A stretch of DNA of 64,000 bases. It comes from Aporrectodea caliginosa (lineage: Eukaryota > Annelida > Clitellata > Crassiclitellata > Lumbricidae). The notes below the pieces were generated by a model, which did not search any database, had not been told where the DNA came from, and saw only the letters and a program-made list of their open reading frames with translations. Below, piece by piece: positions 35,701 through 48,500 of this stretch. Where the stretch lies: contig JACEVL010006403.1 in assembly GCA_020284085.1 (NCBI GenBank), forward strand, positions 1,119,001 to 1,183,000, given 5' to 3'. Position numbers and translations under genes: made by a program. Position 1 is the first letter of the stretch; each line of letters opens with the position of its first letter.

Positions 35701-38700
35701 CAAACGCCAACGCCAACTTCAACTTCAAACGCCAACGCCAACTTCAACTTCAAAGCCAAGATGTGAAGTGAAGATACGAGGTACCGGTACCATATTTAAA
35801 TTCAGATTCTTTATTAGAGAACACTTACTTTAAAAGACAGGACTGAACTTTATCAAAGATAGTACTGAACATTTACTTGCATATTTAAACTGAACTTTTA
35901 ATTGGTTTGAACTTATGGTAATTTGAAGTTGACGAGGAGTGGGGGTTTTATCAAATAAAATTAAATGAAAAGTCTAGATCGAAAGTCAACGTAGTATGGC
36001 CAACATGAAAGCAAAGCAACGCCAACTTCAAACGCCAACTTCAAACGCCAACTTCAACTTCAAACGCCAACTTCAACCTTAAACGCCAACTTCAACTTCA
36101 AACGCCCACTTCAACTTCAAACCCCAACGCCAACTTCAACTTCAAACGTCAACGCCAACTTCAAACGCCAACTTCAACTTCAAACGCCATCGCCATCGCC
36201 AACGCCAACTTCAAACGCCAACGCCAACTTCAAACGCCAACTTCATCTTCAAACGTCAACGCCAACTTCAAACGCCAATGCCAACTTCAACTTCAAACGC
36301 CAACGCCAACTTCAACTTCAAAGCCAAGATGTGAAGTGAAGATACGAGGTACCGGTATCATATTTAAATTCAGGTTGTTTATAAGAGAACACTTTAAAAG
36401 ACAGGACTGAACTTTATCAAAGATAGTACCGGGGTACTGAACATTTACTTGCATATTTAAACTGAACGTTTAATTGGCTTGAACTTATGGTAATTTGAAG
36501 TTGACAGTGGGGGTTTTAGCAAAAAAAATTAAATGAAAAGTCTAGATCGAAAGTCAACCGTAGTATGGCCAACATGAAAGCAAAGCAACGCCAACTTCAA
36601 ACGCCAACTTCAAACGCCAACTTCAACTTCAAGCGGCAACGCCAACTTCAACTTCAAACGCCAACTTCAACTTCAAGCGCCAACTTCAACTTCAAACGCC
36701 AACTTCAACTTCAAAACTTTCAAACGCCAACTTCAACTTCAAACGCCAACGCCAACAACTTCTAAAACGTCAACGGCAACTTCAAACGCCAACTTCAACT
36801 TCAAACGCCATCGCCAACGCCAACGCCAACTTCTAACGCCAACGCCAACTTCAACTGCAACGCCAACGCCAACTTCAACTTCAAGCACCAACGCCAACTT
36901 CAAACGCCAACTTCAACTTCAAACGCCAACGCCAATTTCAAACGCCAACGCCAACTTCAAACGCCAACGCCAACTTCAAACGCCACCTTCATCTTCAAAC
37001 GCCCACGCCAACGCCAATATCAAACGCCAACGCCAACTTCAACTTCAAACGCCAACGCCAACTTCAACTTCAAAGCCAAGATGTGAAGTGAAGATACGAG
37101 GTACCGGTACCATATTTAAATTCAGATTCTTTATTAGAGAACACTTTAAAAGACAGGACTGAACTTTATCAAAGATAGTACTGAACATTTACTTGCATAT
37201 TTAAACTGAACTTTTAATTGGTTTGAACTTATGGTAATTTGAAGTTGACGAGGAGTGGGGGTTTTATCAAATAAAATTAAATGAAAAGTCTAGATCGAAA
37301 GTCAACCGTAGTATGGCCAACATCAAAGCAAAGCAACGCAAAGCAACGCCAATTTCTAACACCAACTTCAAACGCCAACTTCAACTTCAAGCGCCAACGC
37401 CAACTTCAACTTCAAACGCCAACTTCAACTTCAAACGCCCCAACTTCAACTTCAAACGCCAACTTCAACTTCAAACGCCAACTTCAACTTCAAACGCCAA
37501 CGCCAACGCCAACAAACGCCAACTTCAACTTCAAACGCCAACGCCAACTTCAACTTCAAACGCCAACGCTTCAACGCCAACTTCAACTTCAAACGCCAAC
37601 TTCAACTTCAAACGCCAACGCCAACTTCAACTTCAAAGCCAAGATATGAAGTGAAGATACGAGGTACCATATTTAAATTCAGATTCTTTATTAGAGAACA
37701 CTTTAAAAGACAGGACTGAACTTTATCAAAGATAGTACTGAACATTTACTTGCATATTTAAACTGAACTTTTAATTGGTTTGAACTTATGGTAATTTGAA
37801 GTTGACGAGGGGTGGGGGTTTTAGCAAATAAAATTAAGTGAAAAGTCTAGATCGAAAGTCAACCGTAGTATGGCCAACATGAAAGCAAAGCAACGCCAAC
37901 TTCAACTTCAAGCGCCAACGCCAATTTCAACTTCAAACTCCAACTTCAAACTCCAACTTCAACTTCAAACGCCAACTTCAACTTCAAACGTCAACGCCAA
38001 CTTCAAACGCCAACTTCAACTTCAAACGCCATCGCCAACGCCAACTTCTAACGCCAACGCCAACTGCAACTTCAATCGCCAACGCCAACTTCAACTTCAA
38101 ACGCCAACGCCGACTTCAAACGCCTACTTCAAACGCCAACGCAAACGCCAACTTCAACTTCTAACGCCAACGCCAACTTCAACTTCAAACGCCAACTTCA
38201 TCTTCAAGCACCAACGCCAACGCCAACTCAACTTGAAGCGCCAATGCCAACTTCAACTTCAAACGCCAACGCCAACTTCAACTTCAAACGCCAACGCCAA
38301 CGCCAACTTCAAAGCCAAGATGTGAAGTGAAGATACGAGGTACCATATTTAAATTCAGATTCGTTATTAGAGAACACTTTAAAAGACAGGACTGAACTTT
38401 ATAAAAGATAGTACTGAACATTTCCTTGCATATTTAAACTGAACTTTTAATTGGTTTGAACTTATGGTAATTTGAAGTTGACGAGGGGTGGGGAATTTAG
38501 CAAATAAAATCAAATGAAAAGTCCAGATCAAAGGTCAACCGTAGTATGGCCACAGGCGCGTAACTAGCATTACGCAATTACGCAACTGCGTAAAGATTTT
38601 AGCAGCTCTCAAAATTTTTTCACCGTTTAGATTACTTTTTGACATTCTAGATTACTATTATTCATTGAATTTCTAATGTGCAGACTTTATTACTGTACAG

Positions 38701-39129
38701 TCAGTAAAACATTTCCCTTCGCAGACATAGTGAAGACTCTGCAAATTTCGTGGCACTTCTGAAATTTCGATCACACACCGACACTATAGATTAAATCATC
38801 GTAAGCTAATGTCATCTGGTCCACGCAAAACCCAGTACATAAGTCCGTTGATTCAAAAATCAGCTGATCCACCTGTGTGGCCTGTGAGTTCGAGACATTA
38901 TTGTGGCAGAATGTCGTGCGGCTAGGTTGTACACTTTATTGTTTGATGCGAGCACAGAACAGATATCGGTCAGCTTATACGATACGTTGATAGCGTGAAC
39001 AACCCGGTTCTCAGCATGTGGCAAAAGAACAATTTATAGGGCCTAACTGTCATCCCAAGTTTTCCCAACGCTTGACACCACTGGCGAAACTATTGCGACA
39101 CTCGTAAAGCAGCAGCTTTATGAAGTTGG

Positions 39130-40712
39130 TTTCTGTATATGTTAAGGTATCTTGATAAGGACAATTTGCTGCCGACTTTTCAATCTGGTTTTCGTAAGGG
39201 CCACTCCACGGAGACCCTGTTAGTTCGCCTCCTCTCTGATATCTATGGGGCTATTGATAGGTCACAGGTCATCCTCTTAGCATTATTTGCTGTCAGCACG
39301 GCGTTTGACACCGTCGATCACGATATCATTCTTAGGCGCCTATCTACCTCGTTTGACCTTTCTGGTAACTTTCTTGACTGGATTGTTTCCTACCTCCATC
39401 ACCGTTCCTTCTCTGCGGTCTACGTGTCTACTAGGACTCCATGTGTTCCTGTCCCGTTTGGCCTGCCCCAGGAATCTGTGCTGGGCCCTCTTCTCTAATT
39501 ATATTATTTATACTGCTGATACTGGTCCTCTCCTGGCCTCTTGCTGAGCCTTGCTCTGTGCTGAACCAATCTTATGCGGGTGACCTGCAGGCGTTTTTGC
39601 ACTGTCCTGCGTCAGCAGCCATTACCGAAGCCCGGGCCATGAACCGGGCAATGGAGGCTCTCGAGGCCTGGATGTCCTCCAATCGCCTGCGGCTAAACTC
39701 ATCTAAGACCCAGTTCATTTGGCTTGGCACGCGCCAGCAGCTCGCCAAAATTGATTTGGAGGCCCTTGCCCAGGAGTTCCCGCAGATTACTTTCTCACAG
39801 TGGCAAAGAAATTAATTAATTGATAAATCCAGGCAGGCTATCAACTTTATAAAATAAAATTATAGGCGTGTATGTAATGAGAACGACGATCGTCATGAAA
39901 ACTGCAATCTCTTAGAGAAAATAACATATCCAAAATTAAGTGGCCAAGGGCAGCATTTTGGGCCGTCGCCCCGGGCGGCATTTCAGCTCCGTACGCCATT
40001 GCTTTCTCATCCTTTGTCCGGGACCTTGGTGTCACATTAGACCAAGAACTAACGTTCACGCGGCATATCAGCCTGCTATGCCGCGATTGTGTATACCAGC
40101 TGGCAGCTGCGTCAGCTTAGAGAGGTCTTCCGTTCCTTAACCTTTAATGCTGCCTTAATGCTTATCCACTTCTTTGTTGTTTCCCGTCTTGATTATTGCA
40201 GCGCCCTCTGCGTGGGTTTTCCGGCGACTCGGGTTGGGTGCATGGTTCGGGTGCATGGTTCGGGTCTTACGCTCGGCGGCACGCTATATTGGTTGCATCC
40301 CAAGATTCCGCCATGTTACTGACTATATGCGGGATGTCTTGCATTGGCTTCCTTTCCCACAGTGGATCGCTTACCGGATCTCTTCCTTGGTCTGGCGCTG
40401 ATGTGGTCTCTGTTTATCTACAGGAGCACCAACCTCAGCATCCAGCACCGTGGTTCTCCTCGCTCTTCTAGGCAGGCTGAGGTTCTTGTCTCCCGGTCGC
40501 GGACTTTTATTCTGCAGCGCCGTGCTTTTTCTGTTGCTGGCCTGCAATCTGGAATGGGCTTCCTTTGGCACTACGCCTAATGCCGAGAACCCTTCAGATC
40601 ACGTTCTATTCTAACTTCAAGACTGTTCGGACTTCGGAGTTGGGTCGGGTGCGCTCCTAAGTAGATAATCTTGAAGGGGCGCTATGTAAATCTCTGTAAT
40701 GAATGAATGAAT
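39130..40712 (+). mobile_element. 5'-truncated CR1/L2-like LINE nested in the hAT element
   Basis: Frames give FQSGFRKGHSTETLLVRLLS, AFDTVDHDIILRRLST, FGLPQESVLGPLL, YAGD in place of YADD, and EAWMSSNRLRLNSSKTQFIW. After an inserted element follow LGVTLDQELTFT, LDYC-like and DVLHWLPF stretches. The 3' end is GCGCT..TTGAAGGGGCGCTATGTAA and ends in (TGAA)n. The catalytic Asp of YADD, and apparently that of the FDVS block (FAVS here), are lost, and frameshifts abound. A 13-bp unit, GGGTGCATGGTTC, is tandemly doubled near 40237-40262. Confidence 0.85.
39798..40001. mobile_element. 204-bp hAT MITE nested in the LINE
   Basis: It starts CAGTGGCAAAGAAATT and ends GCTCCGTACGCCATTG (complement CAATGGCGTACGG). 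CTTTCTCA flanks it exactly (39790-39797 and 40002-40009). The LINE reading frame is interrupted precisely here and resumes after one copy of the duplicated octamer. Confidence 0.92.
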
Positions 40713-41445
40713 CATAATTTGCCAAAGAGCTGATGTAAAATGTTATTACTTTTAACCAAAAAGATTGTCTCCAAAATGGACCATTACAAACCAACAAATA
40801 AATTTATTTTCTTATGCTTTAGTTAATTGCTTTGATGAGTCTGTCTGTTTCTAGTCTACGTTGGTTGCTGGGACTTTGCAGCTGAACCCATTTAAAAAAT
40901 CAAATTATGAAATTAGAATCATAATTTTCCAAAGAACTTATGTAAAATGTTATTACTTTGAATCAAAAGTTGGTCTCCAAAATGCACCATTACAAACCCC
41001 TAAATGAAAATTTTTCTTACCCTGGGGCCAGCCCCCTCCCCAGACTCCTCCCCTCAGAGTTCTTCAAAACTGCGTAATTTTATGGAAGACCTGGTTACGC
41101 CACTGTATGGCCAACATGAAAGCAAAGCAACGCCAACTTCAAACGCCAACTTCAAACGCCAACTTCAACTTCAAACGCCAACTTCATCTTCAAACGCCAA
41201 CGCCAACGCCAACTTCAAACGCCAACGCCAACGCCAACGCCAACTTCAACTTCAAAGCCAAGATGTGAAGTTAAGATACGAGGTACCGGTACCATATTTA
41301 AATTCAGATTCTTTATTGGAGAACACGTACTTTAAAAGACAGGACTCGACTTTATCAAAGATAGTACTAAACATTTACTTGCATATTTAAACTGAACTTT
41401 TAATTGGTTTCAACTTATGGTAATTTGAAGTTGACGAGGGGTGGG

Positions 41446-41821
41446 AGAGAGACGAACGTTAGGATGCTTTTCTTGTATTGAGGGGCCTTTCTGCTTAGCA
41501 TGTTGTCTGTTTCTGCCGTCCCTTCATTTCTCACCTTCAGTTTTGTCTTTCTTCCATATCGACTTCCTTATAATTATGTCTTCGTAGATGCTCCGATATT
41601 CTTCTTCTTTTGATGCTTTGTCTTGTCGCTGGTCAATGAATCCAGCATTGCGATTTATCTCCAGAGCCTTTAGTTGTATCTAAGCCATTTGATGACATAT
41701 CGACAAGCTGTTTGAAGCGCCATGTAAGTATTACTGTCTTTAACAAAATTGGTACATAATGCAATGCGAAAGATAACATTATTATTTTGTACACCATATT
41801 TTGTTTCATACCTGGTAACCA
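41446..41821. other. Unique sequence after the satellite
   Basis: The last satellite unit stops matching here. No gene or repeat was recognised. Confidence 0.4.
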
Positions 41822-42073
41822 TGCATCATTATCATTACGGGTGCAGTAACAGGTTATGTGGACAAGTCTGTTCTCTAGCAGCTGCAATACCACACGACAT
41901 ATCGTGTTAGTCGACATACCTTATTCTTGCACCAAATGGTCACACCATCGATCAGTATCATTACGGATGCAGTAACAGGTTATGTGGACAAACCTTGTTC
42001 TCTAGCATGTTGATTACCACACAATCATGTCGTCTGGTGTTAGTCAACATATCTTATTCTTGCACCGAATGGT
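41822..42073 (+). repeat. Two-copy tandem duplication of about 125 bp
   Basis: ATTACGGGTGCAGTAACAGG, TTATGTGGACAA and CTTATTCTTGCACCAAATGG (41840-41940) recur with substitutions at 41963-42072. Confidence 0.85.
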
Positions 42074-42532
42074 CGCTATTACACAGTGCGAAAATCATGC
42101 AAGAAGCGGGTATATGTCAAATAACCTGACTGTTGCACCGGCGTCATTACAAAGATTACAGGAACAAAGACAATCTTATCATCATACCTGGATATTGCAG
42201 CGGAGCAATGGTAGAATACGGCCGGATGCACGACACCATGTTATGTTGACATAACGTTTTAAAAAAAATTACAATAAGAAATACTCAGATCTATACCAAA
42301 TTCGCATGGGATATAGATTACTAGGCTATATGTCAATCATGCTGGCATATTTGTTTAGCAATAAAGCGGTATGTCCTGAACCTTTTGTGGGCGCTGAGAA
42401 ATTTTCGAAGATTTACATTACATTACATTACATTACATTACATTATGTCGACATACTTGGGTATTGCGCTAAGATCTTCAATTGCTTTCTGCCCTAGGGC
42501 CCGCGCTGAAACCGGAGGCGTCCATGTGCGAT

Positions 42533-43084
<552 letters not shown>

Positions 43085-43660
43085 GAAACTCCCACGGAAG
43101 CTGAGTTTGTTTTTACAAAATAATGTCATTTTTAGTATCTTCCTAGCATTAGGCTTATTTATAATTCTTTAAGGCCATCAGTTATGTTGCTGCCCTGTGC
43201 AATAGACACCGCGCGTCGCCACATAAATTCTTAATAACTCCTATATATGACGTAGGCCTAGGCATACGTGCTTTGGTGTTTTTTAAAAGAAATTTTAGTT
43301 CATAGGCCTAATCGTTTTCTATTAAATTACCATCATGTTAAGTACTGTTAACTGCCTGGGCGTGACCACTATAATTAGGCCCTATACGAACTGATTTTAA
43401 TCCAACTTGGCACTGAAGTGACCTTGAGTTGACCCTGGCTATTTACTTCAAAACACCGTACAACTTAGCCGTCTGACTGACATATGTCTACCTAGGCCTA
43501 CCTGACCTCTGGATCTTGGTCTCGAAGCCAACTTGGCGTTACTGCCTAGCGAGTTTGTTTTGACTGAGCGTCGGGGGTGAATATGCTGGCTCCCACGGCT
43601 GAGCTCTTTCGGCGGTGAAGATCTCGATACAATAGGCCTACGACACCATTATTATACTGT
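43085..43660. other. Intergenic sequence, nothing recognised
   Basis: No gene, repeat family or RNA gene supported. Several TAGGCCTA words occur. Confidence 0.4.
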
Positions 43661-43668
43661 GACGACAC

Positions 43669-44106
43669 CAGGGATGTTAAAGGCTTGGTTTTTTGTTTTT
43701 GGTTTAAAACAAAACAAATTTTGGTTTTTTAGTTTTTTACAAATTTAAAAATTATAAATGCAAAAATTGGTGTCTCTTCAACTCTCTTGGCAATAATTGT
43801 TGTATTATGGTCTTTGTTAATTAACTTCGTTTTATGACATTCGTACGGTACTACCACAGAATAGATAAAGCGTAGCTTACGCTTTATCTATTCTGTGGTA
43901 CTACGGTAATTCTACCTGGGACTATTAGGCTATTAGGCTACTCTACTGTTCTAGTTAATTTCATTTAGGCTACAAGCATCTGATTAATTTAAATGGTATT
44001 TATGCCATTTTTATGAGTTTTACGATCCAAAATAGGAAAATCTCAAACACAAAAAACAAAAAACAAAACTTTTCATTTTGAAAAAGTTTGGTGTTTTACA
44101 CCCCTG
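43669..44106. mobile_element. hAT-like element with a 49-bp hairpin inside
   Basis: It starts CAGGGATGTTAAAGGC and ends TTTTACACCCCTG (complement CAGGGGTGTAAAA). GACGACAC flanks it (43661-43668 and 44107-44114). Subterminal regions are GTTTT-rich on the left and AAAAC-rich on the right. Positions 43852-43874 and 43878-43900 form a perfect 23-bp inverted repeat around GCT (arm starts TACCACAGAATAGATAAAGC). Confidence 0.92.
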
Positions 44107-44512
44107 GACGACACTGAGCGTTCTGTCAATTTCGGAACGCTCGCTCTGCTCCGAGTTTCTTTGATACATTTTAGAAACGCACCCACGTTGACATCTTATA
44201 GTGATAACGTATTTAGCTTTAAATTAAATTTTAGCACGCTTTACAGCGTGTAAATTCTGGTAAGTGTTGTCTAAATGTGTTTTTAAAGAAATTTTAGTTC
44301 ATAGATGCTTCGAGTTGTGAGTGATATGCTAGAATTTGGTGTCGTTATCACAGAGTACTACTCTTCGTGGCGGGAAGTATTCAATTCAGACTAATGCCTC
44401 TGTTTGGAAACTTTTATTATTTTAGAATAATGTGAATACAAAACTTGCAGTGTAACAGCACTACGCAAGAGCTGATGAGTGCTATTTTCTTTATGAGTGC
44501 TATCTAGGACTA

Positions 44513-45014
44513 GGTAAAGTCGTAGTTTACGTTGCTAAATTATTTGATATTGTCACTTTAAAATGGAAGCTGGATTGATGAAAGAAATTGTTTCCCAAAA
44601 TGGAAGTGGGATTGATGAAAACATTCCTGTGTTCAAAATTGAAGTGGGATTGATCGAAATAATTTTTACCGTAAATAGAAGCTGGATGGATGAAATTAAG
44701 TTTTCGATTCAATAGAAGCTGGATTGATGAAAATAATTGTTTCCGTAATTAGAAGCTGGATCCATGAGAATATATCTTTGCCTAAATTAAAGTTCCATTG
44801 ATAAAAATATTTCTTTCATCAAATAGAAGTTGGATTGATAAAAGTAATTTTTTCCAATTAAATTGAAGTTGGATTGATGAACAAAATTTCTTGATGAAAT
44901 GGAAGCTGGATTGATGATAGTTAACATGCATATAGGTAGACTGCTTACTTACCAACGTCAAGTACGGCATTGAAGACATTAGAATAATTTAGCAACGTAA
45001 ACTACGACTTTACC
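44513..45014. mobile_element. 32-bp TIR element whose core is a 37-bp minisatellite
   Basis: Perfect 32-bp terminal inverted repeats (44513-44544 and 44983-45014; left arm starts GGTAAAGTCGTAGTTTACG) are flanked by GGACTA on both sides. The interior is about ten copies, spaced 36-40 bp, of a unit containing GAAGCTGGATTGATGAAA followed by an AT-rich part. No coding sequence. It ends about 545 bp before the EXD1 start codon. The superfamily is not assigned. Confidence 0.88.
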
Positions 45015-45558
45015 GGACTATTATAATCCCAGGTGCTATTTTGTGTGGAAGCTTTAGTAGCATCGGCAATTCCAGGTATTAAACTTGGTGACAGTATCTA
45101 TCAGGTCATGGGTCCTCGTGTGTTAGACCAAGTGCCTTAATATTACAGAGAAAAAACACAATTTAAATTTTCATTTATTGCTACTGTGCACTAAAAGTGA
45201 CAGTTGCCAGTGGAAAGCATCTTGAAGTTGTTATTTTGTGCATCCCTGCCAACATGTCCATACACATTTGATGGAACCTTTATGGGCTCTTTCATCTTTA
45301 TGTGCTTCATATATGCAAAATGGGTTCCCTGTGGACATTCTGGCAGGGATGTTACTTAGCAGAAACCAAAATCTCTGCTTAGGCTTTCTTTAAATGATGA
45401 TCTTTGAATGTATAATTACAATTGCAGTTTTACTTATAATTGATAATCCTCCAGAATGGTTCATTTTTGTAATTACAATTGAGCAGGAAGTGAAAACAAT
45501 TATGTTTTATTGTGCGTGCATGCACTTCTGATTACTGTTGTAGTGAAGTTTGTTGATC
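45015..45558 (+). promoter_or_regulatory. EXD1 upstream region and probable 5' UTR
   Basis: AT-rich sequence between the inverted-repeat element and the EXD1 start. I see no convincing TATA box or initiator; the assignment is by position only. Confidence 0.3.
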
Positions 45559-48500
45559 ATGGATGAGCTGAAGGTGGGATGTAGGCTGAAGATATTTGCA
45601 GAGGAAGGAGTCTACGAGGGTAATGTGTATGCTGTGGATTTGAAGGGAACAGGAAAGGATGATCGAATAACCCTGCATAAAGGTAATGGTAGCTTTGGTT
45701 TTAAATGGAATTTGTGTTCTAAACAGTCCATGTGATTTGTTTTCTGTGCTATATGTTTTTGTAATCATTGTTGGAAACTTTAAAAACAATTTCTTTAGGA
45801 TATATGCAACTGAATTATGCTGAAACATCCAACTATATGTTTTCTAAGATTTCACCAGGGTGAGAATTGCCGGGAGGGTTGGGGGGGGTTCAACCCCACA
45901 GTATTTCTTAGGCTCCCATAGTAAAGTCTACATTTCACACCCAAACTGCACATAAATCAACGCCTAACCCCCCCCCCCCAGTTATTTTTTTACAATTCCC
46001 ATACTGGATTTCACTGCTATATCTTGAAATTGACAAACTTTTCTAATGTGGGTAATGGTAGCTTTGGTTTTAATGGAATTTATTTTCTAAGCACTCAATG
46101 TAATTTGGTTTCTGGGCTATTTATGTGCTGAGCATTCTATGCTATTTGTTGTTCCTTCTATTTGTTTAATACTGCATTGTGTTTTGTTCTTTTAGCAATT
46201 TGCCTGGACAGCAAGAAATCACTACCACCTCTGATACATTTTTACACTGCTGACATAAAAAAGTGTATGTATTTTTAAATGTACATTCAGTTCATAGATT
46301 CCTGTAACTTGACTGAAGACCCTGAAAGCACTGCCTTCTCTGGCAAGGTGTTCTAACACTTTGTACAGAAAAATGTGATGTAATGATGTACATGGTTATT
46401 TGTAAATGCTCTTTAAATATCTGTCAAATGTACTGTATTGTATTTGACCATTTCTATAGCGCTGATGCAATCAGTATAGCTGTGTGCAGTGGCATAGCAA
46501 TGGGCTGTGCTGGTTGTGCAAAGCAGAAGGGCCCCTGGCAGCACAAGGGCCCTCCGGCGGTCAGACCGTAAGAGCGGCTTTCTTTTCAGAATGTAATCAA
46601 ATTAACTTAACCAAGCCCTGTTAGCTACATCGGTCTGCCTTTTCATTGAGACGAAGTAGCATTTTAAACCTAATTTTCGTTGTGTTGACTGGATATTGTT
46701 TTAGTTGAAATTGTCAGTGGCCCAAAGACAACAGCATCAGTGGAATGCATGTAAGTAGCATTTACTTGCATTACAGTCATAACACTGCTTTATGAGCTGT
46801 GTATCTGGTGTTATATTGAAATTATGACTACCAGGTAACTTGATTTAATGCTCTGAACTGGAATTGCATTTTGGATATATATCCTCCATGACATAATTTT
46901 AGGAAGAATTTATGTTTTCCTAAAGATTATTATTATAGAGAGATTCTGGTGGAGTTAAAGTATAATTATGATAAGTGGGGTGCTCGATAGTGTAGTGGTT
47001 AGCATGCCGGACTGTCACTCAAGAGGTTGGGTGGGGGGGTTCAAATTCTCGCCAGGGCAGAAATTTGGTTTGAGATTTTGCTCTGTTTGAGACAGGATAA
47101 CAATGATGTCAACTGCAAACTAATTCCCATTTCTTAAGTATTACTTCTGAAATTTGCTAAGAAAAGGACAGAAGAAGCATATTATTTTTTCACGTAAGGT
47201 AGAAACTTAACGCTAAGAAATTAAAAGAACAGAAGAAGAAAATGATTGATCTCTGAAAGATCAGGGCTTGCTCGAGTTTTCATAGCCATCCGAAAATGTG
47301 TTCTGAATTAAGTTGGAATTATTATTTGTTATTTCTGTTAACATTTTTAGTGCTCACAGAGTTATGGTGCACAGCACTGTGACTCTGAGGCTTAGTATTG
47401 GTTGTTTTGGTAATAGTTGCGCATGATTGTTTTGTTTAGTGGGCCAAAGCTGATGAGTGGCTGTTTCAAGGCAATGCCGGCTCATTTAAAGAAGTTGCAG
47501 AACATCGATCATGAGAAACTGTCTTTTTCTTGGCAACTGGGAACAAATGAAAAACAGAAGACTGCAGGTCTGTGCTCTTGTTTGAATTTCACTTTTCATG
47601 GTATGGATTGATTAAATTGTTATTTATACTATGATGTAATGTATCCTGATGTTTATGTAACACTTTTATGCCACTCTCAGTCATGTTACAGGATGTTAAG
47701 GATGACAGATTCAAACAAACGGGAAAAGGTCTTGAGTGGCAAACTGTTGCCCGCATGTGGAACATATTCTTCTCAAGCTGTTATATTATTGTTGTATATC
47801 AATGTAGACATGATTCCTAAGGACTGACAACCTGTCCAGAATTATAAATAGTGTGGTCTGTCTAAGCCTGACGAGTTCTACTGTTCATGCTCATAGTCTC
47901 TTATGGGCAGGAGACTTAGCATGTTGAAAGCCAGTTTGCTGTGGTTGAAGAAACTAAATTATAGCAGTTGAAAGGATAATTTCTTTCATATGATGAGCTA
48001 TGTGAGCAAGATATTGACGGTGATGGGGAAAGTGCCTTACGAAGGTCTGAGTGAGTTGAGCTGAAAATAAGAGAAAGGCAATCTGTAAAGACTAGGAAAC
48101 AGTCTGCTCAGGCAAATGCATTGTGTTACTCCTTTTCCAGTGTATATTGTATTGTATCTATCAAGTTATATGGCGCTTCTTGCACCATAGTTTGTTCCAT
48201 TTGTGAGTGGATGTTTCCAAGCTTGGCACCTATTGTTTTTAATGGAGCTTTTGGCTTAAGTCAGTCCTAAATTGTGCAGCCCGAGTCATAGCCTATAAAC
48301 TGAAATATTTGCATATATCGCAATATGTATACGTGAGAGATGCTACACTGGCTTCCTGTTGCCAAGTAGATTTCTCTTAAGATCATCTTGTTGGCATGTG
48401 CTTTAATTGTTAGTTCTGCCCCGGCATACATCAGGGAGCTCTGTGTTCCAGTATCAAATCAACCTGGAAGGCGGTCGCAGCGCTCTCTATAGTCGTGGAG

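Larger units (their letters stand above)
38553..41105. mobile_element. hAT-like element inserted in the satellite array
   Basis: It starts CAGGCGCGTAACTAG and ends CTGGTTACGCCACTG (complement CAGTGGCGTAACCAG). TATGGCCA flanks it on both sides (38545-38552 and 41106-41113), a perfect 8-bp duplication of the satellite's own start motif, so removing it restores the unit. Its right part has an internal duplication of about 80 bp (40712-40795 and 40918-41000; shared ATGTAAAATGTTATTACTTT). No transposase is seen. A LINE lies inside at about 39130-40712. Confidence 0.95.
32985..41445 (+). repeat. Eleven-unit tandem array with a two-hexamer minisatellite
   Basis: Units begin near 32985, 33279, 33869, 34549, 35009, 35753, 36321, 37073, 37638, 38310 and 41258. 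Each has a spacer of about 240 bp (AAGCCAAGATGTGAAGTGAA, ATATTTAAATTCAG, AGACAGGACTGAACTTTAT, GAACTTATGGTAATTTGAAG). Then come ATGGCCAACAT, AAGCAAAGC and a run of AACGCC and AACTTC words that ends at the next AAGCCAAG. Unit length is 294-752 bp, set by the run. An extra A appears wherever AACTTC passes to AACGCC, so frames rotate and none contains a stop on this strand. The first unit lacks the run; the last diverges at GAGGGGTGGGAGAG. Unit 10 is interrupted by the hAT element at 38553-41105. Confidence 0.95.

Noticed and set aside
33515..38325. A family of real genes for Asn/Thr/Gln-rich proteins in the satellite
   Set aside because: All three plus-strand frames are open because of the word structure, units differ by frame-shifting indels, and no splice or coding signal supports translation. 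Kept only as a finding to test.
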